A stretch of 64,000 nucleotides of DNA, taken from DATLNF01 sp963765815. GTDB lineage: Bacteria > Actinomycetota > Actinomycetes > BP-191. Shown in pieces: positions 52,116 through 61,646 of the stretch. The notes beneath the pieces are model-generated. The model searched no databases, was not told the origin of the DNA, and saw only the letters and a program-made list of their open reading frames with translations. Positions within the stretch are counted from its first letter, which is position 1. Every line of letters starts with the position of its first letter. The stretch is from NCBI GenBank assembly GCA_963765815.1, contig CAVXXT010000004.1:1-64000 (forward strand). Reading direction: 5' to 3'. The position numbers were made by a program, and so were the translations under genes.

Positions 52116-52155
52116 CGGGCACGCCCGCCGATGCTACCCGCCCCCCTCCTTCGCG

Positions 52156-52224
52156 ACTTCACCCACCTACACGTCGTCGTACGGCCGAATTCGGCCCCGT
52201 TGACGACGTGGAAGTGGGTGAAGT
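52156..52224. repeat. nested palindrome between two tRNA genes
   Basis: The left arm ACTTCACCCACC-TACACGTCGTC (52156-52178) and right arm GACGACGTGGAAGTGGGTGAAGT (52202-52224) pair over 23 positions with two mismatches. Inside the 23-base loop is a perfect 14-bp palindrome, GGCCGAATTCGGCC (52183-52196). It is located between the divergent tRNA-Pro and tRNA-Gly genes. Confidence 0.75.
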
Positions 52225-52263
52225 GGAGTTGGGGGGCGTCGGTAGACTGGCGCGCACCATCCC

Positions 52264-52334
52264 GCGGGCGTAGCTCAATGGTAGAGCTCCAGTCTTCCAA
52301 ACTGGTGACGCCGGATCGATACCGGTCGCCCGCT
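52264..52334 (+). tRNA. tRNA-Gly (TCC)
   Basis: Acceptor GCGGGCG/CGCCCGC, D-arm TAGCTCAATGGTAGAGC-type, anticodon stem CCAGT...ACTGG with loop CTTCCAA (anticodon TCC), and T-stem GCCGG/CCGGT. The T-loop reads ATCGATA, with A at the normally invariant T54. Length is 71 bases, normal for this tRNA. Confidence 0.9.
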
Positions 52335-52402
52335 CTGAATGTCTCGCGAGACCGCGAGGCATCGCGTTGCGCGCGCCGCGCTCGCTCTGGGAGGTTGGCC
52401 GG

Positions 52403-52651
52403 GTGGCGGCGATCAAGGACTACCTGCGCTCGGTCGGGTCTGCGCGGCTGCTGCGAGCCGTCGGGGTCGCTCCCGCCCCGTGGAGCCGATTCCTGCTCGG
52501 CCAGCGACGGGTTCTGCTGGAGAAGCTGGGCCTGACCAGCGTCATCGACGTCGGCGCGAACATCGGCCAGTACGGCCGGGAGCTGCGGGCGAGCGGCTTC
52601 GCGGGTCACATCTACAGCTTCGAGCCCTCGGCGCGCCCGATGTCGACGTGA
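52403..52651 (+). pseudogene. FkbM-type methyltransferase, truncated
   Basis: The start AAIKDYLRSVGSARLLRAVG is followed by the AdoMet motif I VIDVGANIGQYGRELRASGF and HIYSFEPSARP, as in FkbM-family O-methyltransferases of glycan and natural-product clusters. It then stops after STOP-adjacent MST, some 170 residues short, so the catalytic domain is incomplete. A palindromic element begins 62 bases after the stop. The GTG at 52403 is the likely start; a TTG at 52367 is possible. It sits 68 bases downstream of tRNA-Gly, a common integration region, so it may be the leftover of a lost island. Confidence 0.75.
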
Positions 52652-52713
52652 TCTTCGTCTAGCGCGCCAGGTCGAAGGTCCCTGGCTGACCATCACCCGT
52701 TCTCAACCCGCAT

Positions 52714-52769
52714 CTTTTCGACCGTACGACCACATTCCGGGGCCGGATTCTGGTCGTAGGGTCGAAAGG
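52714..52769. repeat. 56-bp palindromic element, copy 2
   Basis: Same architecture as the copy at 17590: arms CTTTTCGAC/GTCGAAAGG and ACGACCA/TGGTCGT, 3-base steps, 18-base centre with GGGGCC. Compared with the reverse complement of copy 1, 45 of 56 positions agree and the match extends five bases (CGCAT) beyond the left arm. It again separates convergent genes. Confidence 0.75.
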
Positions 52770-52785
52770 AGGGCGGGGGTGGGAC

Positions 52786-54423
<1,638 letters not shown>

Positions 54424-54484
54424 GGGAGCCAGTCTCTCGCGCCGGGCTCTGCCCACAGCCGGCCAAATCGGTGAGGATGCGCAG

Positions 54485-55456
54485 ATGGACGAGCCGGCGA
54501 GCATCCCCGACGCGCAGCGGCTCGTGCACTCGCTGCTCTTCGGCGAGGAGCCGACGATGAGCGGCCGTGACGTCGCCGCGGCGACGGCCACCGACATCGA
54601 GCGGGACAAGGGCTTCTGGCGCGCCCTCGGCTTCCCCGTGCCGGACGAGGACGAGGTCGCCTACTTCCCCGAGGACGCCGCCGCTCTCCGTCGGCTGCAC
54701 AGCCTCGAGAGCGCCGGCTTCGTCGACGACGAGCTGGCCATCGTGCTGGCCCGGTCGATGGGCCGCGCGCTGGCCGGCGTCGCGCGCGGCCAGGCCGAGG
54801 TGGTCGAGCAGATCATCGCCCGCATGGCCCTCACCACCGACGAGTCGGTCGCGCGGCTGAAGGAGACCGTCCCCAACATCGAGGCGCTCATCGTCTTCGT
54901 CTGGCGCCGCCACCTCTCCGCCGCAGTCGCCGACGCGCTCGCGACGCCCGACCCCGGGACGCTGCGGGACCTCGCCGTCGGCTTCGTCGACGTCACCGGC
55001 TACACGGCGCTGACCCGCGAGCACCCGGCCGAGGTGGTGCGCCACGTGATCCGCAACTTCGAGGGGCACGTCACCGACCTGGTCGCGGAGAGCGGCGGTC
55101 GCGTGGTCTCCACCCTCGGCGACGCGGTGCTCTTCACCGTCGCCAACCCGGTGGCCGGCGCCCGGCTCGCCCTCGAGCTCGCCGCGCTCCCGGCCCGCAC
55201 CGACCTGCCGCCGGTCCGCGTCGGCCTCGCGTACGGCGCCGTCACCGCTCACCACGGCGACGTGCTCGGCCCGGTCGTCAACCTCGCGGCGCGGCTGTGC
55301 GAGGTCGCTCGGCCGGGCACGGTGCTCGTCGACCGCGAAGCGGCCGCGCGCCTGCGCGACGACCCCGAGCTCGACGTACGACGGGTGTCACGGGTGCAGG
55401 TCCGCGGCTACGCGCACCTCGAGCCGTCCGTCGTGCGGCGTACCGGGGAGAGCTAG
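54485..55456 (+). CDS. class III adenylate cyclase with N-terminal regulatory domain
   Basis: The protein has 323 residues. The N-terminal helical part (RDKGFWRALGFPVPDEDEVA, VARGQAEVVEQIIARMALTT) resembles the pH-responsive regulatory domain of Rv1264-type cyclases. The catalytic domain has metal Asp169 (VGFVDVTGYTALTREHP) and Asp213 (VSTLGDAVLFTVANPVA) and the transition-state pair in VVNLAARLCEVARPGTVLVD. It is probably soluble and dimeric, making cAMP. The 3' end overlaps the convergent phosphatase gene by four bases. Confidence 0.9.
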   Translation: MDEPASIPDAQRLVHSLLFGEEPTMSGRDVAAATATDIERDKGFWRALGFPVPDEDEVAYFPEDAAALRRLHSLESAGFVDDELAIVLARSMGRALAGVARGQAEVVEQIIARMALTTDESVARLKETVPNIEALIVFVWRRHLSAAVADALATPDPGTLRDLAVGFVDVTGYTALTREHPAEVVRHVIRNFEGHVTDLVAESGGRVVSTLGDAVLFTVANPVAGARLALELAALPARTDLPPVRVGLAYGAVTAHHGDVLGPVVNLAARLCEVARPGTVLVDREAAARLRDDPELDVRRVSRVQVRGYAHLEPSVVRRTGES

Positions 55457-56514
55457 ACGCGCCAGAGCAGGACGAGCGCGCGGTCGTCGGTCGCGGCCGG
55501 CGCGACGGCGCCGACCAGCCGCTCTGCTCCCCCGACGAAGGTCGAGATCACCAAGCGGTTGGCCTCGCCGAGCAGCTTGTCGACGCCGACGGAGAGGTCG
55601 CGACCGGGCACCTCGACGATCCCGTCGGTGAAGAGCAGCAGCGCGTCGCCGTGGTCGAGCCGCCCGCGCTGCGGCTGCCAGGTCGGATCGGTGAGGACGC
55701 CGAGCACCGTGCCGGTCGCCGACGACGTCGACCAGAACCCGCTGCCGGCCTCGAACTGCGCGGCCGGCGGGTGCCCCGCCGACTGGAGCAGGTACTCGCC
55801 CGTCGTCAGGTCGAGCGCGAGGTGCACCGCGGTCGCGAAGCCCTCGTCCCACCGCTGCCGCAGCAGGTAGGAGTTGGCGGCGGCCAGGAACTCCTCGGGG
55901 GGGACCGCGCCGAGCAGGCCGCCGAGCGCGCCGGACAGCAGCAGCGCACGGCTGCCCGCGTCGATGCCCTTGCCGGAGACGTCGACCAGCGCGAGCTCGA
56001 GGCGGTCCCCGGCGGCGTACGAGACGAGGAAGTCGCCGGAGAACCCGGCGCCGCCCGCGGAGCTGATCGAGATCTCGGCGCGCCAGCCGTGCGGCAGCGC
56101 GGGCAGCGCGGCCTGCTGGCGCAGCCGGTCCCGGACCTCCAGGAGCATCGCGCCGCCGCCGAGGCCGGGTACGCCGAGCTCGTCCCGCTCGGCCGCGAGC
56201 CGGTCGCCCACCCAGCCGACGACCGCCAGCAGCAGCACGATGCCGATCCGGAACTCGTCGAGGCCGTTCTCCACGAGCACGAGCCCGGCCCCCGCGAGCG
56301 TCACGAGCAGCAGCAGCCGCAGCTGGCGCCGATCGAGCAGCAGCCCCCCGAGCATCACCGGCAGTGCGAACAGCCCGGGCGGCGCCACGTCCGCCCCGAA
56401 AGCCGCGCCGAGGATCGTCACCGCGACGGCGAGCGCGACCAGCGCCACGACGACGAGCCACTGGAGCACGCCGCCTCGTCGGCCGGCGAGGGACATCCCG
56501 GACGAGATCTTCAC
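55453..56514 (-). CDS. membrane SpoIIE-type (PP2C) phosphatase
   Basis: The 353-residue protein has four or so N-terminal membrane helices (LQWLVVVALVALAVAVTILG, RLLLLVTLAGAGLVLVENGL, GIVLLLAVVGWVGD) without a recognisable sensor domain. The SpoIIE/RsbU-type phosphatase domain follows: GGAGFSGDFLVSY (metal Asp161), LALVDVSGKGIDAG (Asp178), LLQSAGHPPAAQF and LLLFTDGIVEVPGRDL. It should dephosphorylate an anti-anti-sigma factor of the RsbV/SpoIIAA type. The start is a GTG at 56514. It is divergent from the HATPase anti-sigma gene at 56649. Confidence 0.88.
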   Translation of the reverse strand: MKISSGMSLAGRRGGVLQWLVVVALVALAVAVTILGAAFGADVAPPGLFALPVMLGGLLLDRRQLRLLLLVTLAGAGLVLVENGLDEFRIGIVLLLAVVGWVGDRLAAERDELGVPGLGGGAMLLEVRDRLRQQAALPALPHGWRAEISISSAGGAGFSGDFLVSYAAGDRLELALVDVSGKGIDAGSRALLLSGALGGLLGAVPPEEFLAAANSYLLRQRWDEGFATAVHLALDLTTGEYLLQSAGHPPAAQFEAGSGFWSTSSATGTVLGVLTDPTWQPQRGRLDHGDALLLFTDGIVEVPGRDLSVGVDKLLGEANRLVISTFVGGAERLVGAVAPAATDDRALVLLWRV

Positions 56515-56648
56515 TCTCGCCCGACCTGCCTCTCCTCGTCACCCGCGTGCCGATGTCCGCGCGGAGTGGTTCCGTCAACCAGCGTGCCGCAGCGATAATC
56601 TCACCCGGTCGGCAGGGTTTGCTCCCTCCCACCGGGGGCACCCCGACG

Positions 56649-57068
56649 ATGGCCCACTTACGCTGCGAGTGGCGCCTGCCGTTGCGCGCAAGGAGGCCGG
56701 CGATCGAAGCTTGCCTGACGTTGCGCCCCGTGCCGACCAGCGCCGGCGCGGCCCGACGGTTCATCGACCTCACCCTGACCGGGTGGGGCTGCGACGCGCT
56801 CGTCGACTCCGCCGTCCTGCTGGTCAGCGAGGTCGTGACCAACGCGATCCTGCACGCCCGGTCCGACATCGAGATCCGGGTGGCGGCCCACGGCCACGTG
56901 CTGCGCTTCGAGGTCACGGACCACGGCGACGGCGACCCCGTTCGCCGCGACTACAGCGACGAGGCGACGTCAGGTCGTGGCCTCGCGATCGTCGAGCAGG
57001 TCGCCTCGGCGTGGGGGGTCACGAGGGTCGCCGGCGGCAAGCTCGTCTGGTTCGAGGTCGCGGCCTGA
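56649..57068 (+). CDS. HATPase anti-sigma / regulatory kinase, RsbW-like
   Basis: This 139-residue protein has a single histidine-kinase-like ATPase domain: N-box SEVVTNAILHARSDIEIRV, G1 box FEVTDHGDGDPVRR, G2 box TSGRGLAIVEQVASAWGV. It is the short RsbW/SpoIIAB-like form that binds a sigma factor or phosphorylates an STAS partner. Neither a sigma factor nor an STAS protein is in this window, so the partner is elsewhere. It lies 134 bases from the divergent phosphatase and probably works in the same cascade. Confidence 0.82.
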   Translation: MAHLRCEWRLPLRARRPAIEACLTLRPVPTSAGAARRFIDLTLTGWGCDALVDSAVLLVSEVVTNAILHARSDIEIRVAAHGHVLRFEVTDHGDGDPVRRDYSDEATSGRGLAIVEQVASAWGVTRVAGGKLVWFEVAA

Positions 57069-57093
57069 CCGTCCGGCCCGGTAGAACGGCGTC

Positions 57094-58314
57094 ATGACGA
57101 TCACCCTGCGCCCGGTCACCGCCGACGAGTACCCGGCGTACTACAACGCCATCTCCCTCGGCTTCGGCGGGTCCGGCCACGACGACGAGCGCGACCTCGA
57201 GGCCTCGATCACCGAGTACGACCGGACGATCGCGGCGTACGACGGAGACCAGATCGTCGGCACGGCGGGGGCGTTCGACCTGACGCTCGGCGTGCCCGGC
57301 GCGGACGCCGCGGTCGCCGGCGTCACGGTCGTCACCGTCGCGCCGACCCATCGTCGCCGCGGGCTGCTCACCCGGATGATGACGACGCAGCTGTACGACG
57401 TGCACGAGCGCGGCGAGGCGCTGGCCGCGCTGTGGGCGTCGGAGAGCGTCATCTACGGGCGGTTCGGCTACGGCATGGCCTCGAGCGCCGGCTCCGTGGA
57501 GCTGCCGACCAAGCGCTCGGCCTTCAGCCGGGAGCCGTGGTGGCCCGGGACGCTCCGACTCCTCGACCCGGCGCAGGCGCGGCCGGTGATCGCGCCGGCG
57601 TACGACGTCGCGCGGACCCAGCGGCCCGGCCTGCTCGCCCGCGGCGAGACCTGGTGGGCCAAGCGCCTCGCGGATCCCGACAGCTGGCGCGAGGGCGGGT
57701 CGCCGCTGCGGGTCGTGGCGTACGAGGACGGCGGCACCTGCACCGGCTACGCGTCGTACCGGACGAAGTCGAAGTGGGGCGGGAGCGGTCCCGACGGCAG
57801 CGTCGAGGTGCGCGAGCTGATCGCGTCGACGCCGGACGCCACCGCGGCGCTGTGGCGGTTCGTCTGCGACATCGACCTCATGCGCACGGTGCACGCGCAC
57901 CATCTGCCGCCGGACACGCCGCTGCTGCACCTGCTCGCCGACCCGCGCGCCGCGTCGCTGCGGACCGGCGACAACCTGTGGGTGCGGGTCGTCGACGTGG
58001 CGAAGGCGCTCGAGCAGCGCCGGTACGCCGTCGCCGACGGGCTGGTGATCGAGGTCGCCGATCAGGTCTGCCCGTGGAACGCCGGGCGGTATGCGATCGA
58101 CGGCGGGCCTGACGGCGCGGCCTGCGCGCCGACCAACCGCGCGGCCGACCTGCGGATGACGGTGCGCGAGCTCGGCGCGATGTACCTCGGCGGCACGCGG
58201 GCGAGCGCGCTCGCCGTCGCCGGTCGCATCGACGAGCTCACGCCGGGGGCGGTGCGGCGCGCGGACCTGCTCTTCGGGTGGTCACCGCTGCCGGCCTGCC
58301 CGGAGGTGTTCTGA
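57094..58314 (+). CDS. Eis-like GNAT acetyltransferase
   Basis: The 406-residue protein has the three-part Eis architecture: N-terminal GNAT (MTITLRPVTADEYPAYYNAI, acetyl-CoA loop VTVVTVAPTHRRRGLLTRMM), a central GNAT-like domain and a C-terminal SCP2-like domain. YGRFGYGMASSAGSVELPT is a family marker. Eis proteins acetylate amines, including lysines and aminoglycosides. The natural substrate here is unknown. The start codon of the next gene overlaps its TGA by one base. Confidence 0.85.
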   Translation: MTITLRPVTADEYPAYYNAISLGFGGSGHDDERDLEASITEYDRTIAAYDGDQIVGTAGAFDLTLGVPGADAAVAGVTVVTVAPTHRRRGLLTRMMTTQLYDVHERGEALAALWASESVIYGRFGYGMASSAGSVELPTKRSAFSREPWWPGTLRLLDPAQARPVIAPAYDVARTQRPGLLARGETWWAKRLADPDSWREGGSPLRVVAYEDGGTCTGYASYRTKSKWGGSGPDGSVEVRELIASTPDATAALWRFVCDIDLMRTVHAHHLPPDTPLLHLLADPRAASLRTGDNLWVRVVDVAKALEQRRYAVADGLVIEVADQVCPWNAGRYAIDGGPDGAACAPTNRAADLRMTVRELGAMYLGGTRASALAVAGRIDELTPGAVRRADLLFGWSPLPACPEVF

Positions 58315-58565
58315 TGGCTGACGCGCCGAAGGGCGGCAAGCCGTCCCGGGGGCGGCCTGATCGCGGCGAGCGGTCCGGCGTCGGCGGCCTGGTCGGAGCG
58401 GGCCCGTCGATCGTCGGGGTCAGCGGCGCGATGCGCGCGCGGGATGTGTCGCGGCCCGGCGAGGCGCACGACGAGGCGGCCGAGCGGGAGGTCGTCGTAC
58501 GCCGTCGCCCGGCACCGGCCGACCCGCCGCGTCCCACGCCGGCGCCACGCGTCGAGCCGGAGTAG
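58314..58565 (+). CDS. small basic hypothetical protein, 83 residues
   Basis: This protein is Pro/Arg/Gly-rich (KGGKPSRGRPDRGERSGVGG, VVVRRRPAPADPPRPTPAPR), probably disordered, with no domain. Its ATG overlaps the stop of the acetyltransferase gene in a TGATG junction, which argues for real, coupled translation. No function can be assigned. Confidence 0.5.
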   Translation: MADAPKGGKPSRGRPDRGERSGVGGLVGAGPSIVGVSGAMRARDVSRPGEAHDEAAEREVVVRRRPAPADPPRPTPAPRVEPE

Positions 58566-58569
58566 CCCG

Positions 58570-59259
58570 ATGCCGGTCGTCGCGGGCGTCGACGGCTGCC
58601 CGGGTGGGTGGATCGCGGCGCTCGTCGACACACGCACCCACGCAGTGCGCTGGTCGCGCCTGCCGGGCGCGGCGGAGGTCGTCGCGCTCCTGGACGACGT
58701 CGAGCTCGTCGGCATCGACATCCCGATCGGGCTGCCGGCGCCCGGGCAGGTGCGCGCCTGCGACGTGCTGACGCGGGTGGAGCTGGCCGAGCGGCGGTCC
58801 TGCGTCTTCCCCGCGCCGCCGCGCGTGGTGCTCGCCGAGCCGGACTTCCGGTCGGCGAACGACGTGAGCCGCCGGGTCAGCGGCAAGGGGGTGTCGAAGC
58901 AGGCCTTCTTCATCGGGGCGCGGATCGTCGACGTCGACACCGTGATGAGCCCGTCGCTCGCCGACCGGCTGATCGAGGTGCACCCGGAGCTGAGCTTCAC
59001 CCGGCTGGCCGGGCGGCCCATCGGCACCAAGAAGACGGCCGCCGGGCTCGCGACCCGTCGCGCGCTGCTGGCGCCGTGGCTGGGTGCCGACGTCGCCGCG
59101 CTGGTCGACGCACGACCCTCTCGGGTGAAGGCCGACGACGCACTCGACGCGCTGGCCTGCGCGTGGACGGCGGAGCGATGGCTGCGCGGTGACGCTCAGT
59201 CGCTCCCGGAGATCCCGGCGTACGACGAGCGCGGCCTCCCCATGCGCATCGTCGCCTGA
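58570..59259 (+). CDS. DUF429 family protein
   Basis: A 229-residue RNase H-like fold protein of the DUF429 family, with VVAGVDGCPGGWIAALVDTR (N-terminal Asp motif), LVGIDIPIGLPAPGQVRACD, FPAPPRVVLAE and a C-terminal KADDALDALACAWTAERWLR in which two Asp may complete a metal site. The substrate is unknown; some members are thought to act on nucleic acids. The gene is the fourth in a compact co-directional group beginning with the HATPase gene. Confidence 0.8.
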   Translation: MPVVAGVDGCPGGWIAALVDTRTHAVRWSRLPGAAEVVALLDDVELVGIDIPIGLPAPGQVRACDVLTRVELAERRSCVFPAPPRVVLAEPDFRSANDVSRRVSGKGVSKQAFFIGARIVDVDTVMSPSLADRLIEVHPELSFTRLAGRPIGTKKTAAGLATRRALLAPWLGADVAALVDARPSRVKADDALDALACAWTAERWLRGDAQSLPEIPAYDERGLPMRIVA

Positions 59260-59273
59260 GCCACGCCCCCAGA

Positions 59274-60698
<1,425 letters not shown>

Positions 60699-60756
60699 AA
60701 GGCCTCCTGAGCCGAACGTCCGTCGATGCCTCGAGGCAGACGGGGGTCCGTCGAGC

Positions 60757-60918
60757 CTACGTGCTCGGCGTACCGCGGTCCTTGGCCCAGTCGGCGTGCG
60801 GACCGGGGTGCGGGAGGTGCTCGCCCACCCGGCCCGGGTGCTCGGTGTCGAGGTGGTCGCGCAGCTCGGTCTCGTGGGCGAAGCGGAGCTCGCAGTCGGG
60901 GCACTGGTGGACGGTCAT
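60757..60918 (-). CDS. C2H2 zinc-finger-like small protein
   Basis: A 53-residue protein. Its N-terminal half is a C2H2 motif: HQCPDCELRFAHETELRDHL followed by DTEH, that is Cys-x2-Cys-x12-His-x4-His. The C-terminal half is rich in His and Pro (RVGEHLPHPGPHADWAKDR). Proteins of this kind with a single zinc finger occur in actinobacteria, and their role is unknown. A GAGAGGTG ribosome site lies about seven bases upstream of the ATG at 60918. It lies between the aldehyde dehydrogenase gene and the selenoprotein gene, on the same strand as both. Confidence 0.7.
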   Translation of the reverse strand: MTVHQCPDCELRFAHETELRDHLDTEHPGRVGEHLPHPGPHADWAKDRGTPST

Positions 60919-60946
60919 CGGTGGCACCTCTCGGTCGCGGAACCGC

Positions 60947-61552
60947 TCAGTCGAAGATAGGCCCGTCGTCGCGGGTCCGCTTGAGCTCGTAGAACCCCGG
61001 GGTCCGAGCCACGAGGAGCAGGCCGTCCCAGAGCCGGCCGGCCGCCTCTCCTCTCGGCGCGGGCGTCACGACCGGGCCGAAGAAGGCGGTGTCGGCCACC
61101 GCGACGATCGGCGTGCCGACGTCGTACCCGACCCGGCGCAGCCCGTCGTCGTGGTCGAGCCGGATCTCGGCGTCCCAGCGCTCGTCGTCCATCGCGTCCG
61201 CGAGCTCGGCGGGCAGGCCGGCCTCGTCGAGCGCCGCCTCGGCGGCCGCCCGGTCGCGCCACCGGCGGGCGATGTGGTTGCCGGCGCCGAACGCGGTGTA
61301 GAGCGGCAGCACGACCGCCGGCCCCTCCTTCTCCCTGGCCGCGGCGATGACGCGCAGCTGCTGGTGACTGCGGAGGTGGCTCAGCCGGGCCTTCTCGTCC
61401 GGCTCCTTGCCCTCGTTGAGCCAGGACAGGCTGACCAGCCGCCAGGTGACGTCCAGGTCACGCACCCGGGCGGCCTCGATCAGCCATCGGGACGCCAGCC
61501 ACGCCCACGGTCAGCCGGGGTCGAACCAGAGCTCCACGGGAGTGCGCGTCAT
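60947..61552 (-). CDS. Rv2466c-like reductase, probable selenoprotein
   Basis: A DsbA/thioredoxin-fold protein of the mycothiol-linked Rv2466c family. The frame from the ATG at 61552 reads MTRTPVELWFDPG, then TGA at 61513-61511, then PWAWLASRWLIEAARVRDLD and the rest to a TGA at 60947. The TGA occupies precisely the position of the nucleophilic Cys of the family CPW(C/A) motif, which implies selenocysteine (U14). A SECIS-like hairpin lies just downstream. With readthrough the protein has 201 residues, normal for the family. pepN is the divergent neighbour, as with Rv2466c and Rv2467 in M. tuberculosis. If TGA were a true stop, only the GTG at 61465 could start an N-truncated protein without the active site. 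The alternative is a base substitution. Confidence 0.8.
61469..61496 (-). promoter_or_regulatory. SECIS-like hairpin after the in-frame TGA
   Basis: Taking the U of UGA as base 1, bases 18-28 pair with 34-45. Four upper pairs (CGAU/AUCG), a bulged A, two C-G pairs, one mismatch, then four G/C pairs. The apical loop (bases 29-33) is GGCUG. Loop size, a G in the first two loop positions, and 25 bases between UGA and the loop all fit the bacterial SECIS consensus. The RNA lies inside the coding region, as usual in bacteria. Confidence 0.65.
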
Positions 61553-61561
61553 GCGAGGACT

Positions 61562-61611
61562 ATCCCCACCCGGGGGGATCCTCACGTTTCGTGGAAGGAT
61601 GGATTTCCTTC
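61562..61611. promoter_or_regulatory. two inverted repeats between divergent genes
   Basis: ATCCCC-ACCCGG-GGGGAT (61562-61579) and GAAGGA-TGGATT-TCCTTC (61594-61611) are both perfect 6-bp arm inverted repeats in the 94-base gap between the selenoprotein and pepN starts. A shared operator or dimeric regulator site is plausible. Confidence 0.4.
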
Positions 61612-61646
61612 TCCACCACGCTCGGACGGACGGAGCTGACGCCGGC

